DNA of 64,000 nucleotides from Phascolarctos cinereus (lineage: Eukaryota; Chordata; Mammalia; Diprotodontia; Phascolarctidae), in the NCBI RefSeq assembly GCF_002099425.1, contig NW_018343972.1, positions 2,059,501 to 2,123,500 on the forward strand. Reading direction: 5' to 3'. The notes under the pieces are model-generated. The model saw only the letters and a program-made list of their open reading frames with translations, ran no database searches and had not been told where the DNA came from. Within the stretch, counting starts at the first letter, position 1. Every line of letters begins with the position of its first letter. A program made the position numbers and the translations under genes. Of the stretch, positions 29,849 through 39,431 are shown one piece after another.

Positions 29849-30979
29849 TCAAAAAAATATTTTTATTTCACTAAATATTTCCCAAACATATGTAAAAATT
29901 TTTAACATTTATTTTTTAAAATTTGAGTTCCAAATTCTCTTTCACTGCCACCTCTTCCCCACCCCTTGAGAGGGCAAGCAATATGATATCAATTATACAT
30001 ATGAAGCCATGCAAGACATATTTCCATATTAGCAATATTACAAAAGAAAACACACAAAACAACCACCAAGAAAAATAAAGAAAATTTTTAAAAAAAAGTA
30101 TGTTTCTTCAATCTGCACTGAGTCCATCAGTTCTTTTTTTTGGAGGTGGAAAGCATTTTTCATCATGGGTCCCTTGGAATTGTCTTGATTCATTGTGTTG
30201 ATTAGAGTAGCTAAGTCTTTCACAGTTGATCATGGTTACAATATTGCTCTTACTGTGTACAATGTTTTCTTAATTCCGCTCATTTCACTTTGCATCGTTT
30301 CATATAAGTCGGGGAAGACTTTTTTTTCTAGCTATATAAAATAATTCTTTGGTAGATTGATTGGTATGGCACTGAATGAGTAAATTAAGCTTAGATAGAA
30401 TTGTCATTTTTATTATATTGGCTTGGCTTACCCACAAGCAATTAATGTATCTCCAGGTTTTTAGATCTGTATTTTTGTGAAAAGTGTTTTGCAATTGTGT
30501 TCGTATAGTCCCTGGGTTTGTCTTGGCAGGTTGATTCCTAAGTATTTTACATTGTTGGCAATTATTTTAACTGAAATTTCTCTTTTTATCTCTTCCTGCT
30601 GGGTTTTATTTGTAGTATGTAGAAATGCTGATGATTTATGTAGGTTTAGCAATTTTGCTAAAGTTGTTAATTGTTTCAACTAGTTTTTTGGTTGATATTC
30701 TCTGGAGTACTCTAAGTATAGCATCATATCATCTATAAAGAGTGATGATTTCGTTTCCTCATTGCCTATTCTAATTATTTCCATTTCTTTTTCTTCTCTT
30801 AGTGCTATAGCTAGCATATCTAATAATATTGAATAATAGGGGTGATAATGGACATCCTTGCTTCACCCCTGATTTTATTGGGAAGGCTTCAAGTTTAATC
30901 CTGATTGTAGATAATACTTGCTCTTGGTTTGAGAGAGATACTTCTTATTATTTTAAGACAGCCTCCATTTACTCCCGTG
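29849..30979 (-). mobile_element. L1 LINE, 5'-truncated with internal deletion
   Basis: The left part (29849-30330) is reverse L1 3' UTR (GAGTTCCAAATTCTCTTTCA, GATCATGGTTACAATATTGC). The right part (30330-30965) is reverse ORF2 reverse transcriptase (GGTTGATTCCTAAGTATTTT, GGTGATAATGGACATCCTTG). The ORF2 3' half is missing between them. Flanks CTATCCTTTGCAGCATT (29832-29848) and CTTTCCTTTGCAGCATT (30980-30996) form a 17-bp target duplication with one mismatch, so this is one insertion event. Confidence 0.85.
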
Positions 30980-30999
30980 CTTTCCTTTGCAGCATTTTA

Positions 31000-31585
31000 A
31001 AGATGGAATGTGTTGTTCTCCTTGCCTTCTAGGTCCTGAAAGGACCTTTGGCCAAAGGCAATAAAAGCGAGATCTGACTAGATCTGTTGAAATTCAAATA
31101 TTCTTGAGAGGTAGTAGTGGGCATAACACTTCATACCTCATCAGCTATTATAAGCTGGCGTCTTACTAAAAACATAGGCTCTGGGAATGGGATCAGGGAT
31201 AGATTGATGGGCAGGTTAAGCAGCAGAGTTGGCACCAATTATGGTCTGAGGAAGAAAGTAGAATTCTTACACCCTAGAGATAAACTCCTGGTCATCCCAA
31301 GAGTAGAAAAAGGGCCTCAGGACAAAATATAATAAGAGGAATCACCTCACACTACAGATAGGACACTGAGAGATGGAGTCTGGGTTAGTGAAAGATAAAG
31401 AAATCTCTTGGCATTGTTTGTTTATAGCTTAGCCCAGTCCTAGACCTAGCAGGTCTTACTTGGGGATACTGGAACCTGCTGATGACCAGTCCAGTTGAGA
31501 CTGACAAGGTTGTGCCACCAAGTAGAAACTGGACTTTGGGAGGGGGGTGTCATTGCCCAAGTCATGGTCTGGAGATCCCAAGAAT
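31000..31585. other. unassigned sequence
   Basis: No gene or repeat recognised. Confidence 0.4.
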
Positions 31586-31995
31586 ATCATAGGATTTAGA
31601 TCTGGAAGGCCTTTAGAGACTATCTAGGCCAGAATATGCTGGTAATTGTTTAGCAACTGGCTCTCTTGGGGGGAAGAAAAAGTACACACTATACACTTTT
31701 AAGTTTATTATTAACATTCACAATTAACATTTTCTTCATTGCTTTCTTAAGTCTAGACAATCAACAAAACAATAAATCGAGGCCTCATTTGTAGCATTTA
31801 CTAATTTCTGAGGTATAAATGCTCACTCTGAAAATTTAACAATGAGCCCTTTCTTTTGCAATCAACAATCATTTTATAAATGAGGAAACTGAGGGCTTAG
31901 AGAGGAAAAGTGGCTCCTTACCTAGGTAATACATAGCTGGTATTTGTACCCCAGGCCTTCTGATTTTAGATCAGAGTGATTTCTACCACACCACA
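31586..31995 (-). mobile_element. MIR3-like SINE split by an insertion
   Basis: Left piece AGATCTGGAAGGCCTTTAGA (to 31630), right piece TTTATAAATGAGGAAACTGA, CTTACCTAGGTAATACATAG and CTTCTGATTTTAGATCAG (31860-31995). Confidence 0.65.
31630..31856. mobile_element. probable hAT-type miniature element
   Basis: ATGCTGGTAATTGTTTAGCA and ACTGGCTCTCTTGGGG resemble hAT miniature elements with CAG...CTGGTAAA ends. The right end is not clear. It interrupts a MIR. Confidence 0.4.
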
Positions 31996-32444
31996 CAGGG
32001 ATGAGCTTGTGGGCTGGGTGGGAATGGGTTAAGTAACAGCCACTTAAGATGTGCCTGTGTAGGGGTATACCCGTTCATCATGGTAAGTGTCATAGCAAAA
32101 TCAATTCTCTGTGTACTTTGGGGAATTACAACTATCATTTTGGTGTGATTTATTTGGTGTATAACACGAACATGGCTATTTGTTTCATCATTCTGAAAGT
32201 TCATCTAAAATTGCTTTGAGTTTCTGGTTTTCGGGGGTGACATGTCCAATTGTTATCTTCTCTCCTATGAAATATGGATCAAGGGATACATCGCTGCTGG
32301 CCTCAGGAGCTGCCTTTGTGGTTACCTGTTTTGGGTTGCAAGGGGAGTTTTATTGCTTTCCCTTCTCCCAACTCAGGCTGTTTTTAGCAGGAGAACTCAG
32401 AGGAAAAGCTAGTCTTAGCCTTTTGTTCTGGTGCCTCCTGGGAT
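31996..32444. other. unassigned sequence
   Basis: No gene or repeat recognised. An 88-residue open frame (32180-32446) shows no domain. Confidence 0.4.
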
Positions 32445-32690
32445 AATAATAATAACGATGATGATAACAAATGGCTTCCATTCCTAGAGCACTTTAAGGT
32501 TTACAGAGCATTTTGAAAAGCACTGTACCATGCTGCCTCTCCCCTGGTACATTTTAAAATAATAACTCACGTTTCTAGAGAACTTTCAAGTTTACAAAAT
32601 GCTTTTTTCACAGCTACCCAATGAGGTTCAGAGTTTAAGTGTTCCTAATCCCCATTTTGTAGATGAGGAAACTGAGGCTGAGAGGTTCCC
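32445..32690 (-). mobile_element. two MIR 3' parts in series
   Basis: First copy CTAGAGCACTTTAAGGTTTA, second copy AATAATAACTCACGTTTCTA, CCCATTTTGTAGATGAGGAA, ACTGAGGCTGAGAGGTT. The second resumes at 32950 after an L2. Confidence 0.8.
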
Positions 32691-32955
32691 TTGCTTCCTT
32701 TAAGTCCCAACTAAAAATCCCACCTTCTCTAGGAAACCTTCCCCAACCCCTCGTAATTCCAATACCTTCCCTTTGCTAATTATTTCCTATTTATCCTATA
32801 TATAGCTTGCTTTGTGTATATTGTTTGCATCTTGTCTCTCCCATTAGATTGTAAGTGCTAAGAGAGCAGGAGCTGTCTTTTGCCTCTTTTTGCATCCCCA
32901 GCACTTAGCACAGTGCCTGACACATAGTAGGTGCTTAATAAATGTTTATTGATTA
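32690..32955 (+). mobile_element. L2 LINE 3' end, nested in MIR
   Basis: TTCTCTAGGAAACCTTCCCC, CTCTCCCATTAGATTGTAAG, GCATCCCCAGCACTTAGCAC and GACACATAGTAGGTGCTTAA. A textbook L2 end. Confidence 0.92.
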
Positions 32956-33045
32956 AGTGACGTGCCCAAGGTCACACAGCTAGTAAATGTCTTGCCCAAG
33001 GACGTGAACCCAAGCCTTTTGCCCCTTCATTCTGTGCTTTTTTTT
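32950..33045 (-). mobile_element. MIR continuation
   Basis: TTAAGTGACGTGCCCAAGGT, CACACAGCTAGTAAATGTC, GTGAACCCAAGCC complete the SINE interrupted at 32690. Confidence 0.8.
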
Positions 33046-33154
33046 TTCCCCCTGTCTACAGCAAGGCTGTCTCTTTCTCCCCTTGCAAGGTTGGGGGAAT
33101 CAGCTCTCAAGATTTAAGACTCCCACCTGAAACCTGGTTTAGTCATTAATAGTC

Positions 33155-33335
33155 ATGATGATGATGATGACTAATGATATTAGCTGAAATTTATTCAGCA
33201 GTTTAAGTAACTCAAAGTGCTTTCCATATGTCACCTCATTTGACTCTCACAACAACCCTGTGTGATGTGTACTAAAGGTCTAATTCCCTCTTTCCAGATG
33301 AGGAAACTGAAGCTCATAAGAGTGAGGTGATTTTT
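33155..33335 (-). mobile_element. MIR-type CORE-SINE
   Basis: ATGTCACCTCATTTGACTCT, CACAACAACCCTGTGTGATG, TTTCCAGATGAGGAAACTGA in minus-strand order. Confidence 0.8.
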
Positions 33336-33403
33336 TTTTTCTGCCAAAATGGGCATCCACTCAAAGGAGTATTAAGAAGCTCTTTTCTCCCATCTGCCCT
33401 CTG
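33272..33403 (+). repeat. local duplication, copy 1
   Basis: CTAAAGGTCTAATTCCCTCT, AAACTGAAGCTCATAAGAGT, TTCTGCCAAAATGGG, GGAGTATTAAGAAGCTCTT, CCCATCTGCCCTCTG. It spans the end of a MIR plus unique DNA and returns 546-547 bp downstream. Confidence 0.85.
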
Positions 33404-33539
33404 GTTAAGTTGCTAACTGCTCATCTGTACTCTGTTCATCTGGTACTCTGCTTTCAGCAAATCTGAATGTGTTTATTCCATCTGGAATGCTGAAGGACCT
33501 AGTTTCTTTTCACAGCCTTCCCCCTCCCAATCCATCTAT

Positions 33540-33625
33540 AGTCAATCAGCTAGTCAGTCAACTAGCATTTAATAAGACCATACAGTGTGTCAGGTACTGT
33601 GCTAAGCACTGAAAAAATGTGATTG
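33540..33625 (-). mobile_element. L2 3' end
   Basis: GCATTTAATAAGACCATACA, GTGTCAGGTACTGTGCTAAG is reverse L2. Confidence 0.65.
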
Positions 33626-33654
33626 GTCTTAGGATCTTAATTTACCCCAATGTA

Positions 33655-33815
33655 TGACAGATTTAGAGTTGGAAGGGAGCTTAGAGGTCACCAAGTCAAC
33701 CCTCTCTCATTTTACAAATGAGGAAACTGAGATTAGGGAGCATAATTGACTTGGCAAAGGTCCCATAGGTATTAAGCATCAAGGGCAGCCTTTGAACCTA
33801 GGTTTTCTGATCTGT
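33655..33815 (-). mobile_element. MIR3-like SINE
   Basis: TTTAGAGTTGGAAGGGAGCT, CATTTTACAAATGAGGAAAC, GGCAGCCTTTGAACCTAGGT in order. Confidence 0.8.
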
Positions 33816-33817
33816 AG

Positions 33818-33955
33818 CTAAAGGTGTAATTTTCTCTTTATAGAAGAGGAAACTGAAACTTACAAGAGTGAAGTGACATTTTTTTTCCTGCCAAAATGGG
33901 AGATCCACTCATAGGAGTATTAAGAGGCTCTTCTTTCCCATCTTCTCTCTGTGAA
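33818..33955 (+). repeat. local duplication, copy 2
   Basis: CTAAAGGTGTAATTTTCTCT, AAACTGAAACTTACAAGAGT, TCCTGCCAAAATGGG, GGAGTATTAAGAGGCTCTT, CCCATCTTCTCTCTG match copy 1 word by word. Confidence 0.85.
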
Positions 33956-34184
33956 GTAGCTAGAGCAGAAAGAGTGCCAGGTCTCATCTTGCCGAGTTCA
34001 AATCTGGCCTCAGACACTTAACTAGCGGTGTGACCCTAGGCTAGTCACTTAACTCTGTTTGCCCCAGTTTCCTCATCTGTAAAATGAGCTGGAGAAGAAA
34101 ATGGCAAACTACTCCAGTATCTTTGTCAAGAAAACCCCAGATGGGATCATGAAGACTCAGACACAACTGAAATGAATCAACAAC
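33952..34184 (+). mobile_element. MAR1-type SINE (tRNA/CORE head, RTE-type tail)
   Basis: GCCGAGTTCAAATCTGGCCT, GCGGTGTGACCCTAGGCTAG, CAGTTTCCTCATCTGTAAAA, then the RTE-like tail GCTGGAGAAGAAAATGGCAA, CCCCAGATGGGATCATGAAG and ACTCAGACACAACTGAAATG. CATCTTCT on both sides is a likely target duplication. Confidence 0.9.
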
Positions 34185-34300
34185 ATCTTCTGACTCCGGA
34201 GTCAGTACTCTTTCCACACTGCTTGTGAAAAGATTTGCCCGAAGGTAGTTAGTAAACGGCAGAGCCAGGATTGGAAGCTAGGTTCTCCAGCTACAATCTT
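34185..34300 (-). mobile_element. MIR 5' part
   Basis: GTCAGTACTCTTTCCACACT then GATTTGCCCGAAGGTAGTTA and AGAGCCAGGATTGGAAGCTA. Confidence 0.6.
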
Positions 34301-34539
34301 CTTGCTCTCTCTACGTCATCATCTGTCTTAGGAGATTGTGAGAATGGTACATATGGCAGGTGTGCTTAGAGTACTCTGGGATGGGGTAGATGGTTTGGGT
34401 GATGGTGCAATTTAAAGTTGAGACTTCATTATTATTTCTTTCCATGGTTGGGTCCCCTTTTGGTAACTCACTTCATTCTTGGTGCTGAGATTTTTGGGGT
34501 AGGCTACTGGGGAATTTGTTATCCTGACATCCTGTGATA

Positions 34540-34795
34540 CAGAATACAAAGGAAGTCAAAGTTGTATGGGGTTTCCCATCCTCTCAGGCCATTGATACAA
34601 GGAGGTCTTTAGTGGGGTCCTTCAGGGCTCTGTTGGTACTGTTCTGATCAACATTTTTTTTAAATGAGTGATTTAGAAGAAAGCATCAATAACATCAAAT
34701 TTGTTGATGGTAGGAAATTGGAGGGGCAACTAACATTGAAGATGATGGTGTCCAAAACCCAAAATGAGAGCAATAGACTGAAACCCGTGGATTTC
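34540..34795 (+). mobile_element. L3 (CR1-clade) LINE, reverse-transcriptase region
   Basis: GGAGGTCTTTAGTGGGGTCC, TTCAGGGCTCTGTTGGTACT, CATCAAATTTGTTGATGG and CTGAAACCCGTGG follow L3 ORF2 order (VPQGSVLGP and ADD-type region). Diverged. Confidence 0.7.
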
Positions 34796-35079
34796 TGATC
34801 ATAGTCATAGGTATTTCCTCACTGGTGCAGATAATAACCCCTTCCTTCCTACCTTCCTCTCTTATACTTCTTGTCCATGTCTTTCACAGATACTCCCTAG
34901 AAGTTACAACCAATATACTAGGGGCCTTATGCTGGTTCTTTTAATGTTGAATGGATCTAATAAGGTGAATTTTGTTTTGACCTGAAACTGTAGTTTCAGT
35001 TTCCTATGGAACTTCCAGGTGAGGAAAACCCCTAGAAAAGAAGCCAAAGTTCTGTAGCTTATTGTCTTCATGAGTTGCC

Positions 35080-35193
35080 TGGGGTGCTGAAGAGTTAAGT
35101 AATTTGCCAATAGTCTCACAGACAGTAATATGGGTTAGGAGCAGTTTGAATCTAGCTTGTCCCAACTCAGAGGCCTGGCTCTCCATCTCCCAC
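35080..35193 (-). mobile_element. MIR 5' part
   Basis: AAGAGTTAAGTAATTTGCCA, ATAGTCTCACAGACAGTAAT, TTTGAATCTAGCTTGTCCC in minus-strand order. Confidence 0.6.
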
Positions 35194-35494
35194 CAGTGCT
35201 GTTGAACTCAAATAGAAATGGGGACCACTAAGCCATCTGTAAGGATCCCTACAGGCCACATGTTGATTTAGAAAACCAGTTAATAATAACATTATTAAGC
35301 TATCATCTTCTGAGTTAGATGGGTAGTACAAGTGTTATTTTCATGACCATTTCTACTTTATAGAAGAGGAAACTGACCCAAGTGAGTTTTTTTTAAATTA
35401 ATACATCAACACATTAAAATCAGACAGGAACTACATTTTAACGCGGTTCAGGATGCACTAGGGAGTGTTATGGGCTGTGTGTTTGACACCTCTG
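35194..35494 (+). mobile_element. hAT-type miniature element, both ends present
   Basis: The left end CAGTGCTGTTGAACTCAAAT and the right end GTGTTTGACACCTCTG are imperfect inverted repeats (consensus about CAGNGNTGTCAAAC). GGATCCCTACAGGCCACATG and TTTAACGCGGTTCAGGATGC are interior words. A MIR-like segment at about 35300-35385 has been added inside. No clear 8-bp target duplication. Confidence 0.7.
35309..35378 (+). repeat. 70-bp shared segment, copy 1
   Basis: TCTGAGTTAGATGGGTAGTA, TTATTTTCATGACCATTTCT and AGAAGAGGAAACTGA. Nearly the same text lies at 36143-36212. Confidence 0.8.
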
Positions 35495-35529
35495 CCCTAT
35501 ACATTCATCTCTATTAAATTTTACAGAGG

Positions 35530-35960
35530 CAACATGGTAAGATCCTAGTTGGGTTCAAAAAAATCAACTTTATACAGGTATTGGATAAGAGAGCTATGGC
35601 AAGACAGCTGTTTATGGGGAAAAGATCTGGTGGTTTTAGAAGACAGCAACCTCAGCATGGTTTAGCAGGATATGAGAGGACCAAGAAGGCTAATGAGATC
35701 TTGGGCTGCACTGATGCTTATTTATTCTGTATATAGTTAGATGCAGAACTTATATACATGTTTGTTTGTCTGTTAGAATGTAAGCTTCTTGAGAACAGAT
35801 TGTTTCATTCTTTTCAGCATATTGTTCAGCTCAGCATAGTGCCTCATACATATTAATTAATGCTCGTTGAGTAAATGGTTGATGATGATCCAAGCCTAGA
35901 TTTTACTGGATGGTCTTGGAGTCTCCTTCCAACTCTGAACTTTGGTAGTTCTAGGATTCT
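35530..35960 (+). mobile_element. L3 (CR1-clade) LINE 3' portion
   Basis: GGGGAAAAGATCTGGTGGTT, GGACCAAGAAGGCTAATGAG and ATCTTGGGCTGCACTGATGC on the left, GGTCTTGGAGTCTCCTTCCA and GGTAGTTCTAGGATTCT on the right, with an L2 end between. Confidence 0.8.
35720..35880 (+). mobile_element. L2 3' end nested in L3
   Basis: TGTTAGAATGTAAGCTTCTT, GAGAACAGATTGTTTCATTC and CAGCATAGTGCCTCATACAT. Confidence 0.75.
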
Positions 35961-35994
35961 ACTCATTCTTATCAAGGCTTTTCTCTCAACTGTA

Positions 35995-36105
35995 AACTTA
36001 AAGTGCTCTATCGAATGAGATAACATTATGTATAACAGTGCTTAGCACAGAGCCTGGCACATAGTAGGTGCTTTATTAAATGCTCGTTCCCTCCCTCCCT
36101 TGCAA
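35995..36105 (+). mobile_element. MIR tail with L2-type end
   Basis: CTTAAAGTGCTCTATCGAAT, CAGTGCTTAGCACAGAGCCT and GGCACATAGTAGGTGCTTTA. Confidence 0.7.
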
Positions 36106-36134
36106 TATAAATATTAGTATTATTTATTATTAAC

Positions 36135-36350
36135 TATAGTCCTCTGAGTTAGATGGGCAGTACAAGTATTATTTTCATGATCATTTCTATTTTATGGAAG
36201 AGGAAACAAGTGACATCAACTGACTTGCCCATGTTCATATGGATCAGAGTGACTTGCTCATGTTCATACGGTGTCAGAGCCAAAGTTCAAACTTGGGTCC
36301 TGTAATGCCAGATCTAGTAAACTTTCCATTATACCACAGTCACTAACCCA
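36135..36350 (-). mobile_element. MIR-type SINE; holds copy 2 of the 70-bp segment
   Basis: TCTGAGTTAGATGGGCAGTA opens the shared segment (36143-36212). TTCAAACTTGGGTCCTGTAA and CTTTCCATTATACCACAG complete a minus-strand SINE. Confidence 0.6.
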
Positions 36351-36571
36351 GCCCTAACCTTTTCAAATATAAAACACTCATGTATTAGAGAAGGCATCAG
36401 GATTTATTCTTTCTAAAGGGCAGGCTAACTGTACCACCCTCTCCCCATCATCCATTGCCTCCTTCCTTTTGCTTAATGTGACCTGCTGTCTGGCCTCCTT
36501 GCTGGCTTTTTAGAAAGCATTTTGCTTTTTGGTGGTGATTTATGCTTTAGGGAAGGCTTGAGCCTAAGTCA

Positions 36572-36722
36572 AAGAATCATGGGATTGTAGATTTAGAGGT
36601 AGAAATAGACCACACAGAACGTTTTGTCCAACTTGTTCATTTTATAGATGAGGAGGCTAAGACCCAGAAAAGTTAAATGATTTAAATTCACGAAAGTACT
36701 AAGTAGCAGATTTGGGATTTGA
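36572..36722 (-). mobile_element. MIR3-like SINE
   Basis: AATCATGGGATTGTAGATTT, TTCATTTTATAGATGAGGAG and CAGATTTGGGATTTGAAC in order. Confidence 0.8.
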
Positions 36723-36734
36723 ACACTGGAGTTG

Positions 36735-37008
36735 TAGCAATGGGACCTGTGTTCAAGTCCTAGAGCTGACTAAATTATTTAATCTCTCTAGACCTCAGTT
36801 TCCTCATCTATATGGTGAAGTAGTGGAATGTATATGTACATGTATATACATGTATATATATACATGTACACACATATATGCATATACGTATATGTATGTG
36901 TATATATATATATATGTATACACACACTATATCTATATCTATCTATGTCTGTATCTCTATGTATCAATATAGCGGACTAGATGATCTTTAACGTCCCTTC
37001 TGGAATCC
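36735..37008 (+). mobile_element. MIR-type SINE split by a microsatellite
   Basis: ACCTGTGTTCAAGTCCTAGA, ACCTCAGTTTCCTCATCTAT, then the repeat 36826-36968, then AGCGGACTAGATGATCTTTA and CGTCCCTTCTGGAATCCATG. Confidence 0.75.
36826..36968 (+). repeat. (TATG/TATC)n microsatellite
   Basis: TATGTACATGTATATACATG then ATATATATATATATG and TATCTATATCTATC units. The tyrosine-rich open frame over it is a by-product. Confidence 0.93.
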
Positions 37009-37014
37009 ATGGTC

Positions 37015-37155
37015 CCGGGGTTACATCCTGGCCCTGATGTTTACTACCTGGATCACGTAACCTAGCTGCCCTTTGAGTCCTCATCTGTAAAATGGGGGAG
37101 TCTGGCTGGATGGTTTTTAAAGGTCCTTCCAGCTGTAGAGCTATGATCCCTGCCA
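37015..37155 (+). mobile_element. MIR-type SINE
   Basis: CTGGATCACGTAACCTAGCT, GAGTCCTCATCTGTAAAATG and AAGGTCCTTCCAGCTGTAGA. Confidence 0.75.
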
Positions 37156-37439
37156 GCCCTAGATCCTATAAGGTGAGAAGTTGACAGAACTCTTGAACCT
37201 GGCCTGGCAGGATGGTTTGTTAACAGAGGAGAAACATAGATTTCAGAGAAGGAAGATTTTGGTGGATGGGAGGAACTGTGGCTTTTGGAAGTGACAGGCT
37301 CTGATAAGAAACTCAGCCCTGGGGCAACAGCCCTAGTGACACACACTTCAAGGCAAGTCCCTTAGTACTCTTTCCCCAGGGCAGGGGGAGAGAAAATCCC
37401 CTGAGTTATTTCAATTACATGGATGACTGGGGAGAGCTT

Positions 37440-37620
37440 TAGTATAAGTAATAGAGCCGGCTCTGGATTGACAGGTGGGGCTCCCCCTCCCTGGGACTAT
37501 TTAAATAGGCACCATTGACCTTCAAAGGGTGAGACACTAATGCAGGTGTTAACCCTAATGCCATTCACTCAGGCCCGTCATTAGCACTTACACCCTTGAC
37601 AGGTGTTTTCTGTTGCGCCA
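37440..37620. promoter_or_regulatory. repeat-free block with three CAGGTG E-boxes
   Basis: CAGGTG occurs near 37472, 37543 and 37600. The palindrome CTATTTAAATAG is at 37497-37508 and AGGTGTTAACCCTAATGCC follows. No repeat is recognised from about 37340 to 37900. Clustering suggests an enhancer, but this is inference. Confidence 0.3.
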
Positions 37621-38200
37621 GGAGGAAGGTCAGGACCTCAGAGCTGCTGAGTTCCCCTCCCTGAAGGCAACACTTCAGGGTTGGCAACCCGCCAGGCTGC
37701 AATTGGCCTAGCTTGGCCTTAGTGTAGGGCTGGGGGTGGGGAGGAGAAAGAGCTGGGTCTGGGAGCTTCTTACAGCTAAGGAAAAGCATTTATGTCCATT
37801 GTTTCCCTACAAGAGAAAAAGTTTCCTTTTCTTGTCTTCTTTGGCCTCCTAGTATCTTTTTTAGAAGGTTGTGGATGGAGACCTGGGCCCAGAAGCTGAG
37901 GGGGAAAGGGAGGGAGTGGGGCACAGGTCTGTCTATGCTGTATCACTTCTCACTCTGCTCCCCCTCATTCTTGAGGCTGACATTCCAGAACTTCTCAGCT
38001 CTCCTCTGTCTGGAAAGTCATGGGATACCTTGGAAACCATCCTTTGGCACCAACTCTTGGGCAGAAGAGGAGGCCCCAAGGGATTTGGGTAATTGTGTGA
38101 TTTATGCCAGTCCAGGTGCTCAGCTTACCAAAAGGGAGGGAGTGTTAGGGTAAGAGCAAGAGAATCACAGGATGTTAAAGGTGGAAGGAACCTTAGCGCA
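37621..38200. other. unassigned sequence
   Basis: GC-richer than its surroundings. The two overlapping open frames at 37869-38153 (up to 94 residues) have no domain and no splice context that I trust. Confidence 0.35.
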
Positions 38201-38204
38201 TAGC

Positions 38205-38350
38205 ATGGCCTAAAGAGTGTTGACATTGGAACTAGGAGAGAAGCTCAAAGCCCAGCTCTGCCATTTACTCCCTGTGTGACCTTGGGAAAGTCCCTTAACT
38301 TTTCTTGGCTTCAGTTTCCACTTTCTGTAAAAATGAGGGGGTTGGCTTAT
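38205..38350 (+). mobile_element. MIR-type CORE-SINE
   Basis: AAAGCCCAGCTCTGCCATTT, ACTCCCTGTGTGACCTTGGG, AAAGTCCCTTAACTTTTCTT and GTAAAAATGAGGGGGTTGGC. Confidence 0.85.
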
Positions 38351-38356
38351 CTTCTA

Positions 38357-39000
38357 AGGCAGGGGTTCTTTTTTTTCAAAAAGTTATTTATTTTTAGTTT
38401 TCAACATTCACTTCTATAAGATTTTACATTCCAAATTTTTCTCCCCATCCCTCCCCTCACCCCACCTCAAGACAGTGTGCAATCTGATATAGGCTCTACA
38501 TATACATTCATATTAAACCTATTTTCACATTAGTCATGTTGTAAAGAAGAATTGGAACTAATAGGAGGAACTGCAAGAAAGAACAAACCACAACAAGAAA
38601 AAAAAAGAGAGCAAATAGTATGCTTTGATCGCATTCAGACTCCAAAGTTCTTTCTCTGGACATGGACAGCATTTTCCATTGTGAGTCTTTTGGAGTTGTC
38701 TTAGATCCTTGCTGAGAAGAGCTAAGCCTACCAAAGTTAGTAATCACACAATGTGGCAGTTACTGTGTAGAGTGTTCTGGTTCTGCTCACTCCATTCAGC
38801 ATCAGTTCATATAAACATCTTTCCAGGTTTTTCTGAAGTCTGTAAGAGGCAGGGATTCTTAACCTTTGTGTTGTCATGTGGTTGCCTACATTTATAATTG
38901 AAAGAAATGCCAAATTTCAGTTAGAATTTAGTGAAAATAAAGGTGTAATTATTTTCCAACCCAAGTTCATGGACCTGTTTATTTCACTTCTGCCTTACAG
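38357..39000 (+). mobile_element. hAT-type remnant interrupted by L1
   Basis: GGCAGGGGTTCTT at 38358 and, beyond the L1, GGCAGGGATTCTTAACCTTT, GTTGTCATGTGG, AAGTTCATGGACC fit a hAT element with a CAGGGGTTCTTAACCT end. The far end is not clear. Confidence 0.5.
38371..38845 (-). mobile_element. L1 LINE 3' end inside a hAT remnant
   Basis: TTTTTAGTTTTCAACATTCA, CATTCCAAATTTTTCTCCCC, GTTCTTTCTCTGGACATGGA and CTCACTCCATTCAGCATC are reverse L1 3' landmarks. Flanks AAGGCAGGGGTTCTT (38356-38370) and GAGGCAGGGATTCTT (38846-38860) are the target duplication. Confidence 0.88.
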
Positions 39001-39044
39001 GGTAGTTGCTGTAGTGAAAATGTTTTGCTAACCTTAAAGTGTTG

Positions 39045-39215
39045 TAATGTTCAAGTCATGGCTTTGCTACCAACTAACTCTGTGACCTTGATCAAGTCAT
39101 ATTGTCTCCGAGTCCTAGTTCCCTCATCTAAAATATGGAAAACATTTGAACTACCTACCTCAGGGTTGTTGTGAGAACCAAATGAGATAATGTTCGTAAA
39201 GCACTTTGAAAGTGT
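39045..39215 (+). mobile_element. MIR-type CORE-SINE
   Basis: CAACTAACTCTGTGACCTTG, CCTACCTCAGGGTTGTTGTG, CAAATGAGATAATGTTCGTA and AAGCACTTTGAAAGTG. Confidence 0.85.
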
Positions 39216-39431
39216 ATGTATGTGTTTTTGACCATATGCCTGTGCAAAAATAGTTATTACAAATTATTCTCAATCTGCAGTTGCAGTCTGATATTAGACA
39301 CCAAATGCTGATTTATTCTTTTGACCATTACAGAAGAAAAAGAGAATAAATACTTGAGATGATTCTTAAACAACATTTTAGGATTAGAGTATTATTCTTA
39401 TATAATCAAAGTATTTCATTGATTGGAAGGG

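Noticed and set aside
37869-38153. Overlapping open frames of 73 and 94 residues as an exon
   Set aside because: No conserved domain or convincing splice sites; codon content is not distinctive.
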